Under the pieces are notes generated by a model, which worked only from the letters and a program-made list of their open reading frames with translations, searched no databases and was not told where the DNA came from. A DNA stretch of 64,000 bases from Microbotryomycetes sp. JL201 (Eukaryota; Basidiomycota; Microbotryomycetes). This document shows positions 10,801 through 22,273 of the stretch, piece after piece (position 1 is the stretch's first letter; the number at the start of each line of letters is the position of its first letter). The translations under genes were made by a program, and so were the position numbers. The stretch is from NCBI GenBank assembly GCA_033819885.1, contig JAQYUZ010000029.1:153656-217655 (forward strand), read 5' to 3'.

Positions 10801-13657
10801 CCTCGACGTCTACCCGCGTCCGCGAGCCATTGATCATCACCGCGCCTTTCTCTTTCGAAGCGCCCTTGCGAACAGTGACCATGATGCGCTCGTCGGAATC
10901 GACGACATTGGCGTCGTTTTCGATCGTGATCCACAAGCCGCCGCCGGATGACAGGCGATGTCGCAGCAGACATGACACTTTGGTCGGCGGCGGATCTATG
11001 ACGACGTCGACGCTTGGTGACCACGTGTTGCAATCACAACGGATCTCACATTCGATCGTCTGGGCTTCGCTCGTGGCAGACGTCGCCGCGGGAACGACTT
11101 GACCCTCGGCAGACTCGCCTGGCAAGGACAGGGCGCTCAGCGCGACGGAAGCTTTGACGTACTCAATCTTGAGTTGACCTCTGTTGTGCTCGTACTGACT
11201 CAATGTCGACTTGGCACCAAGCATTCGCGTCACGACAGGTGGACCGCCTTGCTTGAGTGAAAAGTCTCCAACTCCAGCAACGGCTTGGACCATCTGCGTG
11301 GGCGTCCAAGACTTGTTGGACCAACCTTTCGGATCAGATTGATCGAGCAAGGTGATCTGAGTCGTCGTTGGCGACAAGGCTTCAATGGCCCAGCCGTACA
11401 GATCCGTCTGCGTTCTAATGACGGGTGGAACGACGTCTGGGATCATTGGAAACAGTTGCGAGTCGTCCGTTGAGAATGAGAAAATGTGAACGGACGAAGG
11501 CGACTTGTATGAAGTCCTGATCGTGACCGAGTCGCGAGGTCTAGTCCAGAAACGACAAAAAGTCAGCGTCTCTCAGAGCATGGACGCACGCGGTGACGCA
11601 CGCCACTGGCCAAGCTGCCTTGGTCTTTGTCTGCCAAAGAGAACTGAGCTCGTTGACGTCATCAAGTAGCACAGCACCGTCGAAAGACTTGTCCCAGTGC
11701 ATCCTCGCGCCGGGTGTGCAGATTGTGCTGAACACGTCCCACACACCGACGCCGACGAACCGGGCCTCGGCGCGATAAATAGTCAACGTCGGGTCGATAG
11801 AATTGAGCTGCGTCACAGTCACACCTCTCGAGTCTGTGACGTGTCGCCACTTTGCCTCGGGCTCTTGCAACAATGACGTGAAATAGATATAATTGCGACG
11901 CAAAAGCGATGCAATCTCCTGAGAAGGTGACGGAGCCTGGTTGCGCTGTTTCGGTGCCGAAGCGGTCGAATCAAGACTAATGCCCGACGCGTTCGGGTTT
12001 GGTGACGAGCCGTTCTCGCTCGCCGCTGACATTGATCTAATGCTCGGTGTCGGGTCGCGAGCACCGCTTGCTGCGTCATCAACATCAACAATTGCGCGAG
12101 CCATCAGAGATGCGTCGCGTGGCTCAATTGGAGACAGCTTGATGGGCTCGCCATTGACCTTTATCGTCTTGCCGCCGGCGAGTCTTTGGATTGCTACCGT
12201 TACACGGACGATCTGTGTCGACTTTGCCAGTTTCGCATGAACGAGTCGCAAAGTGATGCGACCGTGCTCGTTGATGGCCGACTCTGCAACGGAATGCCAG
12301 GTCGTGTCGACCCCTTCGCCGACTGCCTTGACACTGACTTGAACGTCCCATCCCTCACTACTCGCGAGCGCAAACTCGATGGAACATTCGAGCCTTAGAC
12401 GCTCCTTTCGTTGAGCCAGCTCGTCCAATGCAATTTCTTTGCCGTCTTGCACGTCATCGTCCGTCTCGTCGAGCACGATCGCATACTCGACGGTGCGCGT
12501 TTCTTGACCTGGGTCGAACGTCGACGAGCTGACTTCAAGTCCACGACCGTACGAAGATACAAGAGCGACATGTGCGCCATGCTCGCGTACGTACGAGACA
12601 AAGCCAGACACGACTTGGGCGATCTGTTGATGGTGAGTGGCAAAGACTGCGCCTTTCAGCGACCATTGCCAGAAGAGCGATATTTTTAGTTTGCGCAGGC
12701 CAGCCGTAGCTGTTGAGGACGTTGTTGGTACGAGTTGGATGCACCACGCAAGCAGATGAACATGCGAGCGGACATAAGGTGGGGCTGGTCTTAAAAAAGC
12801 TGGCTCATCAGACGAGCGCGGCAATGACGTGCTAATGTCAATTAGCGTAGTAGCGTCCGAGAACGTCTTTGATATTGTGATAGTGTCGCGCGGGCTGCAC
12901 AAACCCGTCCGCGTCAGCGCGTTTGCGTGAATCAAGGGAAACGACTTGCCTCGCTGGCCAACCCAGCCTGTAGTCTGTTTTAGCTATGCGTGTGTGTGGG
13001 TCAACCAGCTCGATCGTGTTGGCTGATTCTACCGTCTTGTCCCCTGTGAGACCGAAACAAAAGTAATGAATGAGCGGCGCCCCACCCGAGTGATCGCCCG
13101 GGGAACTGACATGCGCCGCGCAGCTCTGGCGTCTGCAGTACTGCCTTGAAACTGTCAAAGTCGAAGGTGTCCGAGACTGTTATTTCTACATGAGCCCTGA
13201 CGATGTCCGCTGCGCCCTTGTCTGCTCGCTTGTGCACAATGACCTGGCTCGGATCGACCGAGCCAATGCCATGTTTCGTCGCTGCTGCTGACGCACTCGG
13301 TGCTTGTCCCGGTTGAGCAGCAGGAGCTGGTTGGAGTAGAGCTGGTGCGCCCGGCGCAGTATCCTTTGTGGCTGACGACAGTTGATGTTGCGATGAGATT
13401 GCGGCGGCGGCGGGCAAACTACGCCACTGCCTCGAGGCGTGCGTCGCCAGCAGCGACCGAAAGTGTGCGAGAGCCGTGTTGAGGCATGCCTGGTACTGCG
13501 CGCTCGTGCTGCGATGCAGTACCGCGCCACAGCATGGCCGCAGGAGGTTTGTTTGGTGCAGTTCGAGGCGCAAACACGTCAGCTTCGGCCTGACCGTGCG
13601 ACTGCAGGCCCGGCACCGAGTCCAAGACTTGCCTTTCAAACGTTGCGGGTGCCGCAT
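7887..13657 (-). CDS. Large START-domain protein with C-terminal membrane segment
   Basis: Seven exons (13111-13657, 12950-13043, 11602-12894, 8691-11540, 8403-8634, 8119-8344, 7887-8065) give about 1806 residues. The N-terminal third matches START lipid-binding domains: an RIAKTDYRLGWPA segment, a stretch with VGVGVWDVFSTICTPGARMHWDK, and RDSVTIRTSYKSPSSVHIF after the next intron. START domains bind and move sterols or phospholipids. The middle is long, polar and rich in Ser/Pro. Near residue 1730 lies one hydrophobic helix (LSFVLLVAIISFLLGSFL), followed by a basic tail, so the protein is probably anchored in a membrane, perhaps at contact sites (inference). Two introns (12895-12949 and 8635-8690) need GC donors (GCAAGT) to keep the frame. 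The start is uncertain: 13657 is the first in-frame ATG upstream of the conserved helix, and another frame with an ATG at 13688 overlaps it. Confidence 0.8.
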
Positions 13658-13925
13658 GCGCTGACGACTGCTTTGCTGTCGAGGTCATCGACGCTGCGGC
13701 GCCGGCAGCGCGTGAGCTCGACGACGGCGACGACGGCCGCGTCTACTGGCCGTGCAGGCGGGTGATCTACGGAGTTTGACGTGCCGTTGTCCCCGACAGA
13801 CTGTCTCGTACGCCCGGTGCCTCGCTGACGGACAACGATGATGTCAGAACTCGACAAACCCGCTGTCGCTGTCGCTGGGACTCGGCGGCACCCTCCCTCT
13901 CCTTCCATCGGCACTCCATCGCACC
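13658..13925. promoter_or_regulatory. Divergent promoter region
   Basis: A gap of 268 bp separates the leftward START-domain gene from the rightward putative mitochondrial gene and must drive both. No specific site was identified. Confidence 0.4.
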
Positions 13926-14696
13926 ATGGCAGCACCCTCGATGCTACGAAGTGTCGCCCGGCAAGCTCTGCCTCGTCCTACGTGCACGCCTCGGCGGAAT
14001 TTGACAGCGTCCGCGGCACGGCGATCGGCGCAGCGCACATCCCTCGAACACCCACGCTACCACGGCCTGTATTACCATCCGATCGATCCTCAAGCGTCTT
14101 CTTCCTCTGGCAATCCGGCGTACGCGCTCTCGTTCCTAAGCGATCCGCCACCAGCCCAAGCGAGTCTCAATTCGCTGCCGTCTGTCATTGGCATTCTGCA
14201 ACAACGCGCTCCGTCGACTCGCACTTCTGGGGAAACTAGTGGTAGCAATGCCGTGCCAGACCTCGTGCCGCGCAACTTTACAGAGAACAGAGACTTTCGG
14301 ACAGTCTTGCACGACATACTCAGGCAGGCCGTCACATTTGATGCCAAGCTACATACCGAGGCTCAGAACAGACAGGACGGCTGGATGTGAGCTCCTTCGT
14401 TCGGCTTTAGGCGCATGGAGAGGCGAGCTGATGTTATTTTCAGCCATATTGCGGACGCTCGGGCCCCAGCAGATCTGAATCGCGTGCCCGACCCGAGTGA
14501 TATTATCGCTTCAGTTTTGGTACAAGAAGGTAGAATCGTACCCGAGTCGTACGAGCCCGGAGGGATGCACAGAATGGTGACGAACGACGGGCTGATGAAG
14601 TTGGACGAAGGGTTGATGCCGATAGTGAGGCAAGCATTGGAGCAAGTGAGGCAGATCGAGCTGCAAGAGTTGAACAACCATGAGCTGCAGGGGTAA
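13926..14696 (+). CDS. Conserved hypothetical protein, probably mitochondrial
   Basis: Two exons (13926-14386 and 14444-14696) join across a 57-bp GT-AG intron to 237 residues. The first ~37 residues are rich in Arg, Ser and Ala and lack acidic residues (MAAPSMLRSVARQALPRPTC), which is typical of a mitochondrial import sequence. The rest includes a conserved-looking FRTVLHDILRQAV segment, a PSDIIASVLVQEGRIVPESY block just after the splice and a GGMHRMVTNDGLMKLDEGL segment near the C-terminus. I cannot name the family. The coding call rests on the clean splice, the long open frames and the presequence. It is transcribed away from the START-domain gene. Confidence 0.7.
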
Positions 14697-15541
14697 TAGT
14701 AGCTGTAGTAGCTAGAGCGGAGCCGACCGTGCTTGAATGACAATGCAGGCTTGCGCCACCGGTCACGTGTTGCCCATTTCCCCGCTCACCCACTCGGTGT
14801 TCACCTATGACTTGAAGTCGCGTTGCTATATTGTAACTGAACGATGGGCGCTCCAGTTCTTCTGGCCGCCTCCTGTCAAACTCGCAAGAAAGTGGAACTG
14901 TGTCCGTCGCAGACGTGTCGGCGCGCGGCATCTTCTACCGTCGAGCTCGGTCCGTCGTCGTATCTTTTTCGATTCGATGTAAGTCCAACGGGCGATCTAC
15001 GGGTGCAAGTGCACCTTTGTGTGGCGCGCTATGGCATTTTCAACTCGCTGACCAAACCGTCCTCGTGTGCAGGCCCAACGCAAAACGGTCAGGAGCAGCT
15101 CAACGAAAAGCGAAAAAGTAAGCTTGCGCAGGACGTCGACCCGTGCGCATGCCATGGAACGAGTCACGCGACGCGGCGCAAGTAATCGAGCGCGCCAAGT
15201 TTCACGGCGGACGTGCTGCACGAGCACAGCGAATCTACTTGGGGGGCGGAGAGTCGTCACCTGACTCTAATCCGCGCAATCCGGGCTGCTCTAGCTTGCT
15301 CGTGCAGCACAAGCGGGGCAATCGGCCTTTGAACGGCTGCGCTTTCAGCTCGGATATCTCGGCTCGCTTGCAATGCCCCTTTGAACGACAACCTGGCATG
15401 CCACAGTTCATACAATCATACATTAGTGCAACAGCTCGCTAACTTCTTCCCCCATGTCACGTCAAATAAAGAGCTAGAGACGCGGCGGCTTCTGGTTCAT
15501 CTCCTGCCCAGGGCAACTTTGTACCCTCGGGATCTTTCAAC
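14697..15541. other. Gap with only weak coding signs
   Basis: An ATG at 14844 opens a short frame that meets a GTAAGT site at about 14978, and a CAG acceptor follows near 15072. A small spliced gene is possible, but no reading gives a recognisable protein, so none is called. The right end is the promoter of the co-chaperone gene. Confidence 0.35.
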
Positions 15542-17648
15542 ATGCCGAGCGGAGACTTTTCATTTTCATCACCGTCAAAGGCTCGATCTGGCGACGCCGT
15601 GAACGGATCGGCTTCCAGATCGCCAAACGGCACAAAACGAGCTGGTTTCACAGTGCCTTCCGACGACGAAGAGGCAGACGAAAATGGGCAACGTTCGTCA
15701 GACGAGAGCGATTCGTCTGTCGAAATACTAGATCCGGTATTGACACCTCAACAAAAAATCGAACGCGCCGCCAAAAAGAAAGCCCAAGGCAACGAGTTTT
15801 ACAAGCGAAAGGAATATGTTTCAGCCACCAAGCTTTACACAGAGGCAATCGAGCTAGATCCCCAAGAACCTTCCTATTATATGAACAGAGCCGCGTCTAG
15901 AATGGAGTCGAAGCAATTTAGGCTGGCGTTGGAGGATCTTTTGGTGGCGAGCTCGCTTCAAAGATCTCGGCCCCAAGCCAAAACACTGTTGCGGCTCGGA
16001 AAGTGCCAGATGGCGCTCGGTATGATCGTGCCGGCGCAACAATCACTCGGTGAGCCTCAAATTTGGGAGCAAGGTTCAGTCCAGCTAATCGCTCGTAATC
16101 CAGACGATGCCTTCAAACTCGAACCTGCAAACCCTCAGGTTCAGCAAGAGCGCGCTCGAGCAGGACGACTGGGCAGCCATGTCCAAAGTATTCAGAAATA
16201 TCTCGCTGCCAAAGACTGGAGCATGGTCTTGCTGGGCGTCGACGCCGCTGCGAGAGAAGTTGACGAGACGCCGAGGGAATGGAGAAGCTGGAAAGTGCAG
16301 GCACTCGTTGGCAAAAAACGATACGAAGAGGCGTCGAGCATGGCAGCGTGAGTTGAATTTGTGAAGCCATCGGTCGTTTTGGCCTGCGGCACTGACGACC
16401 GTACATGGGCTCCGAACAGAGATCTGCTTCGACAGGATCAAAACCAACCTGACGCGCTGTACTATAGAGGTTTGGCATTGTACTACATGGGCAACCAGGC
16501 TCAAGCTATTGCGCACATGCAAAACGCGCTCCGTAACGATCCTGATTTTACTCTCGCAAGGTGATTTAATGATCGTGTCTCTTTGTTGTCTCAAGGTTTC
16601 GCTCACCTTTGTATGATATGAGCCAGGACTATGCTTAAGCGGATTCGACAACTCGAGGCTCTCAAGGACGCCGGCAATGAAGAGTTCAAAGCCGGACGAT
16701 TGCAAGAGGCCATCGCAAAGTACACGGAAGCTCTAGGCGTCGACGAAGACAATGACGCTTTCAGAGCGACATTGATGAGCAACAGAGCGACGGCTTACCT
16801 CAAGGTGCGCGATAGCGAGCGAGATATACAGACAAGACGCCGAGCTGATTGTCTTTCGGCCAGATGAAAAACTATGATCAAGCGTTGTCAGACTGCAACG
16901 CGTGCTTGGAACTTGACGAGTCGTACTTTAAAGCGTACCGCACTCGCGCACGAACATACATCGCGCTCGAGCAATTCGAAGAGGCCGTCAGAGACATGGA
17001 AAAGGCTTATGAACTCGCGCCAAGTGGGTCAAATGATGAAGCGGCGCTCAAGAGAGAAGTGGAAGACGCTCAAGCAAAACTCAAGAGGAGCAAGATGAAG
17101 GTTTGTTGCCCGTGCAAGACGGGGTCCGCTTTGTTGCACTCTGGCGCTCACACGAAATGTTGGTGCTTGGCCAGGATCACTACAAGATTTTGGGCGTGTC
17201 AAGCGAGGCGACAGAAATTGAAATCAAAAAGGCGTACCGGAAACAATCCTTGCTGCACCATCCAGACAAAGGTGGCAGTGAAGAAAAGTTTAAAGAGGTA
17301 AGCACAACATTTGCCCGCTCCAGGTTCAAGGCAGACTCTCAGGTTGACCGACGTTCGGATATTGCGTGGTTTTGACAGATCGGACTTGCATATGCCATCT
17401 TGTCGGATCCTCAAAGGAGGAGAAAGTTTGACATGGGAATTGACGAGTCTGATCCGTCATCTGGTATGCAATCTGGTGGCTTTGGTGGCGGCGATGTCAA
17501 CCTAGAAGACTTGTTTGCCGGAGGTTTCGGCGGGTTTGGAGGTGGTGGTGGGTTTGGTGGCGGCGGGTTCGGAGGAGGGGGAGGATTTGGCGGAGGAGGA
17601 TACGGTCACCGACATGGCGGCGGCGGGTTCAGTTCGTACGGGTTCTGA
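15542..17648 (+). CDS. TPR and J-domain co-chaperone (DNAJC7/TPR2 type)
   Basis: Seven exons (15542-16049, 16104-16347, 16420-16560, 16627-16804, 16864-17100, 17175-17297, 17379-17648) give 566 residues. Tetratricopeptide repeats run from about residue 75 to 450, for example [38 protein letters not shown] and [21 protein letters not shown] domain follows, with HYKILGV and the HPD motif (HHPDKGG) needed to stimulate Hsp70 ATPase. The C-terminus is a Gly/Phe-rich run. This order is that of DNAJC7/TPR2, which moves clients between Hsp90 and Hsp70 in the cytosol. An acidic, serine-rich head of about 70 residues precedes the repeats. The first intron (54 bp) is a multiple of three without a stop, so retention would add 18 residues. 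Confidence 0.93.
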
Positions 17649-17711
17649 TAACGCAATCACTATGCAATTCAGAATACTTTGAATCAGAGCATGACTATAT
17701 TGTCTCGACTT

Positions 17712-18611
17712 CTATGACTTGCTTGCTTGCTCTTCCAGCTGTATCCGCTCTGCCTCCTTTGCCAATCGCTGCATCGTCTCTGCATTGTCCTTGTCAATTT
17801 CTGTCGACGACTCTCCGTCCTTGTCACCGTCTTCTTTTAGCTCTGTGCTTCTCTCCTTGACGCCCAAGCCCATGCACTGCAGCAAGTAACCGACAACCTT
17901 TTCTCGCCTGACTCGCTCCTTTGCCCTCGGACTCGTCACGTCGCTCTCGCCTGTTGGCCCTTGTGATGTTGTTGCAGGTACGATAAAAGACTCTGTCGCC
18001 TCTTCAGCTTCTTGCAAAGCCGTCTTGCCTTTCAGGTTTTTGATTTCAAACGCTGATGGTGGCAATTTCGGACAAACCAGTTGCAGCACGTTCAAGTGAA
18101 AGTTGAGTGCGATCCAGTGCAGAGGTGTTGACTGAGCGTTGTTGGTAGTCGTCAATGCGTCTTCGGTCAAGTGTTGCAGCAGGAACGAGACAATGTCTAA
18201 TGATTCAAGATAGTCGAGGGGTCAGTTGTCGTGATTTGCGGAAGGGCCAGCAGCAATCCCGGTGTGAGCACGCTCCGCGACATGTGACCAATTTGTATGA
18301 TCATACGCAACTGCTTCGGCGTCGCAATGATGGTATTCGTACCCAGTGTGCGGCCTTTTGCAATTGCGAAACCAAGGAAGCGGCTCACCTGCATGCCCAT
18401 TGGCCCCTGCGAGATGCAGACACGTGTTGCCGTTGTCGTCTCGTGCGTCTGCAAGCCATCGTGTGCCGTATTGGGCTGTGAAATGGCGCATGTCGCTCAA
18501 GTCTTGCTCATCGCCGTACCGCGCACACAACAGCAGCTCGTCCAGCTCATCACGCGTCGGCTCAGGGGCAGCCTTGGCATTGTTTGTTGGAGCTTGAGAA
18601 GCGGCAGACAT
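17712..18611 (-). CDS. Ankyrin-repeat protein, YAR1-like
   Basis: Two exons (18389-18611 and 17712-18196) give 235 residues. The ankyrin repeats are NGNTCLHLAGANGHADIVSF, split by the intron, and STPLHWIALNFHLNVLQL. An acidic, lysine-containing C-terminal tail follows. Length and layout fit YAR1, a small cytosolic/nuclear chaperone for ribosomal protein Rps3 in yeast; that role is inferred from architecture only. The intron is about 192 bp, roughly three times the usual length here. Its donor (GTGAGC) and acceptor (TTAG) are the only pair I found that joins the two halves of an ankyrin repeat. It converges with the co-chaperone gene, with stops 63 bp apart. Confidence 0.8.
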
Positions 18612-19168
18612 GGCGAGGCAGACGTAGACGGGGCCGGCCTTTCGCAGCAGAGACGCAACTTTTTTGGACGGGCACCTCCTGTCTTTGGGAGACGAACGAG
18701 CTTGTCTCTTTGCATTTTACAAAATTCAACGGTGTTATCTTGACTCTAGCGCTTTACCAGGAAAAGAAGCGATGGGCGGTCAGCACGTGACTTTGATCGG
18801 CGCCGCGCGGTTGCGACGCTCTCGACCTGTTGGCCCTCCCTCGCGATTCTGAGAAACAAGCGCGAGCATTCGTTCACCAGGTGAGAGCGTCTCATAGCCG
18901 AGATGCGGCTATCACGTGCACCGCGCAGCAGCAACCAGTGTTCTTCCCCGCCAAAGTCTCGACGAGCGTCAAGGCTGATTCTGTACACTAACCGACTAGA
19001 CGCTGGCCCGCACGAGTCCCCAATAGGCAAGACTAGCGGTCTGTGCGTGGGCATAGACCTCGCGCGACTCCACGTTTACGGTTCGGTGGCACAAAGAGCA
19101 GAGGCGGTGCACCACACAGCGAAAACCTAATATTCCTGTAGCGGACACTCGCAACAGACGCGTTGGAA
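18612..19168. promoter_or_regulatory. Divergent intergenic region
   Basis: A gap of 557 bp lies between the leftward ankyrin gene and the rightward one-TM protein gene. It contains no supported frame and should hold both promoters. Confidence 0.4.
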
Positions 19169-21113
19169 ATGACTAACATGGACAAACTATCAAGACCGAC
19201 TTCTGCGCAAGATTCGGCTGCTTCGGAACACGAGCGAGACGATTCGCTGCCAACGTACTCTGAAACGACATACGCGCCTTCGACCTCGGCGGAACATGCG
19301 CCAACGGAAGACTTGTTCTCTGAAGCAGGCGACCAAGCGCCGACCGAAGAAAGGCCAGCTTACATGAGCGACCTGAACCCAGAGGCGAGAAAGAAGCTCG
19401 AGGACGAGTTGCGGCGCTCAGGCACGAGCTCGCAAGATTATGGCTTTTTGGACGAAGGTCCCCCGACTGAATGCTTACCCTCGTTCGCTGAAACCGAAAT
19501 GGGCGAAAGACCGCAGTATTCTATCAATCGCAATGGCGACGTTGTGTCGTAAGTCGGGCCAGACTTGCGGTTTCATTTATGCCCCACTCTGATACACATT
19601 CTTCACGCAGGCACGACCCTCGATTAAACTCGAATCCTGCTTTCCTCTTGCGCTTTTTGCGACAGCACGCGTCGTCTCCGCCAATGTTCACCGTCTCGAT
19701 GCGCGGCTCGCACATCGAGTGGAAAGAGCAGTCGAACTGGCACAAGAATAGCGACGGATCCTACCGCGAACACAGGCATCGAGTCAGAGAAGAAGGCGAG
19801 ACAGACTTTGAGTGCCATGCCTTTAGCGGCGACGTGCTGAAATTCTCTTGAATTCGCAGTGGAGGACTTTTCGTTCTCGATTGACTGCTCCAAAGAGGTG
19901 GAACAGGGGCTCGGCTCGGCGAGAGGTGCAGGTGGCGGCGGAATGCGCGGTTACTTGTACGCAGTTGGCGATTGGGAAGCAGTTCATCGTGGAGGAGCGT
20001 TCAAATCTTGTGCCAAGACTGAAGCAGAGCTTGAAAAGACGACTGGAACAATTAGGATCCCAGACGAAGAGCAACAAGTTGGTGAAGAGCTGGATCCTGC
20101 TATGCAATCGCCAGCAGCTAGCTGGAAAACGGCAGGCGTCAGATCTCGTCGCCATCTCGTACGTGGAAAGGAAGACAGAGAGAAGCGAGGCTTGCCTAGC
20201 TTTGTCGGTGAGCTTTGTTCTTGGACCGTACTGTGAACTCGGCTGAAGCTTCTCTACAGATCCTGACTTGTTGGACGAGTCAGAAGATGCGGAAGTGACG
20301 CGTTGGCTGCTCTCACACTTTGTCGACCTCCTCGAAGTTCATGCCTCGAATCCGCCAAAGCCGGTAGACCTTGACAGCTGGCCAACGGCATGGAGGCGAG
20401 CACAGGCCGAGCGCCATGAGAACGATCAGCGTGTTGAGCAGATCGTCGCCGAGTATTGCGCGTCGCAGGCTCTCGCAAAAGAATTGTGCGTGTCGCGATC
20501 CGAACTCTATGGCTGGGACCTGTCCCAGCTTGAAATGGCTCTGCGCTCGTACATCGGTCGTTCGTACGGAGGTACCATTTCGATCAGCTTCACCGTCACA
20601 CCGTCAACCATCATCATCAGGCCAGATAATTGGGTATCAAACGTGTTTGAACTACCCGTCCTGGCGAAAATTTTGTTGTGGATGTGTTTCGCATATCCCG
20701 TCTTGCTCATCTACGACGCAATGTTTGGACAGAAATGGCGAAACATTCGATGCGCTTTCCCGTTGACGAGGTGGCGTAGAGTTCCTGTCCCGACGAGCCA
20801 GCCTTCCTCGAGCTGTGGCGCTCCCAATATGACAGGGGAGCAAGCGCAATCTATCGTATCGGAGCTTCAACGTGGGTCCTCGACACCTTGCGTTCACCCA
20901 CCTCGCATGACAGAGCTATCGTGGCCAAATGGAGGACCGTGGCTGTACTTGTGCGGAACTCTCGAGGGCGAATGGCTCAAACAATGGGAAGGAGCGATCA
21001 CCAACGCCGTCAGATCAGGCTCACGCCAACGAACGCTCACAGCAGAGGATCGAGATCAGGTTGAAGTGCAGCACAGGGATCAACTTAGTCTTCTGAGGGG
21101 TTACGATGCATAA
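19169..21113 (+). CDS. Conserved fungal protein with one membrane segment, unknown function
   Basis: Exons 19169-19548, 19611-about 19782, about 19865-20207 and 20260-21113 give about 582 residues. Recognisable features of an uncharacterised fungal family are the DPRLNSNPAFLLRFL segment, a MRGSHIEW segment, DFSFSIDC, a WDLSQLEMALRSYI helix, the strand pair GTISISFTVTPSTIIIRPDN and then one hydrophobic helix (LAKILLWMCFAYPVLLIYD). The N-terminal 115 residues are polar and probably disordered. The second intron is the weak point: donor 19783 with acceptor ending 19864 keeps the frame, but donor 19834 does as well. The TTG six bases before the chosen ATG is not needed. Function is unknown; a membrane-associated role is inferred from the single helix. 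Confidence 0.75.
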
Positions 21114-21143
21114 GATGGGTCCTGCCAGATTCGAACACGTCTG

Positions 21144-21954
21144 TCATTTCTCTTTTGGAATGCCGTTTTGTAAGAGCATGAGGATCATGCTTTGTATATG
21201 CTCAAAAGTTTCTGACTTGAATCGTCCGTCGTAAAACTCATACGTTGGGTCGCATTGCTTTTGGAATTTGTCAAATGAACCACTCTTCAAGGGAATGTAT
21301 GAGCCAAGTTCCGAAGTCCTCGTCGGCTTGTGACGAACCTCAGAGAGTAGTGTGGTCGGACAAGGTGGCGACCGAGAGAAAGTGGTCAAGGCATAAGCCG
21401 ATGCAGAGTCGATGGTCAGTGGTGCAAGGCCCAGCATCAAGTGACACAGGATCGTTGGCCTCGTGGCATAAATGGCGTCTCAGAACAAGGCACAGAAGAA
21501 GGCACAAAGTCTCTCAGATTGTCTCGGCGCTGGATTTTCGAATATATTTTTTGATCGTAGCTCGCCGAGGTCTTTTTACTTGACTCCACCACACTGCTAT
21601 CGAAAGTATCTGTACCGTGCTGAAGACCTGGAGCCTGAATGGAGCGGGCAGCAAACCATCTTGATCACATCTCGTCAACGACACCTTCTCACCACCACAC
21701 TGGCGCAGAGACTGGTTCAATCTCGCCAAGCTCAGATCGATTCGCTTCGTCGTCAGCGCCTGTTTATCATCTCTTTCGAGAGAATAGCCGCTGATTTCGA
21801 GAAGGAAATCGTTAAAGTCGGTTCCTGGTCGTCGCGCCTGTTGCATGAGCGCGATTAATCCTGTCTGACGATCCTCGGGCACGGAATGATATCCTACGCG
21901 CCAATGAAAGGCAATTTCTTGCGGCGCGGCTTCAATAAGCGCATTGTCCGACAT
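21144..21954 (-). pseudogene. Decayed member of the WPS/RTG paralogue family (copy A2)
   Basis: The ATG at 21954 (MSDNALIEAAPQEIAFHW) aligns with the start of the neighbouring copy A1, and both share an LM..A..PGTD.ND.L block about 40 residues in. After about 110 residues similarity stops. It resumes near 21290 with only the C-terminal block (FDKFQKQCDPTYEFYDGRF, matching FQKHCGPNQLSYDWRYE in A1). The large middle part is missing and the joining sequence has stops in the expected frame. This is best read as a copy with an internal deletion. It lies 30 bp beyond the stop of the converging one-TM protein gene. Confidence 0.6.
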
Positions 21955-22273
21955 GTCGGGTGCCGAGGGAACCAAGTCTTCCCGAGTCAGAACAGAAGCC
22001 CGCAAGTCCACGGGCGGTATGCACATCGACTCCTCAGTGCTAACGCCGAGAGCGTCTATCATCTTGGAGCTTGAGAAACTTTCAAACACTGAAACAGACT
22101 TTATTGTTCCGCAAGATTCAGGATAGTCGCTTCATGGAGCGCCAAGCTGAGGCAGATCAGTACGAGGTGCTTCTGAGTGCTGTTGCCCAGCAAGTCTATC
22201 AGCTTGAAGCTTGAGGGACACGCAAAACTGTCAAACTCGCCGAAACGAATCATAAGGGATCACTTCAAACTCA

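Noticed and set aside
14844-15185. Possible small spliced gene with a GTAAGT donor
   Set aside because: No combination of frames gave a recognisable protein or consistent splicing, so it is described only as a gap.
21125-21145. Sequence resembling a tRNA B box (GTTCGAATC on the minus strand)
   Set aside because: No A box or cloverleaf can be formed in the upstream 60-70 bases.
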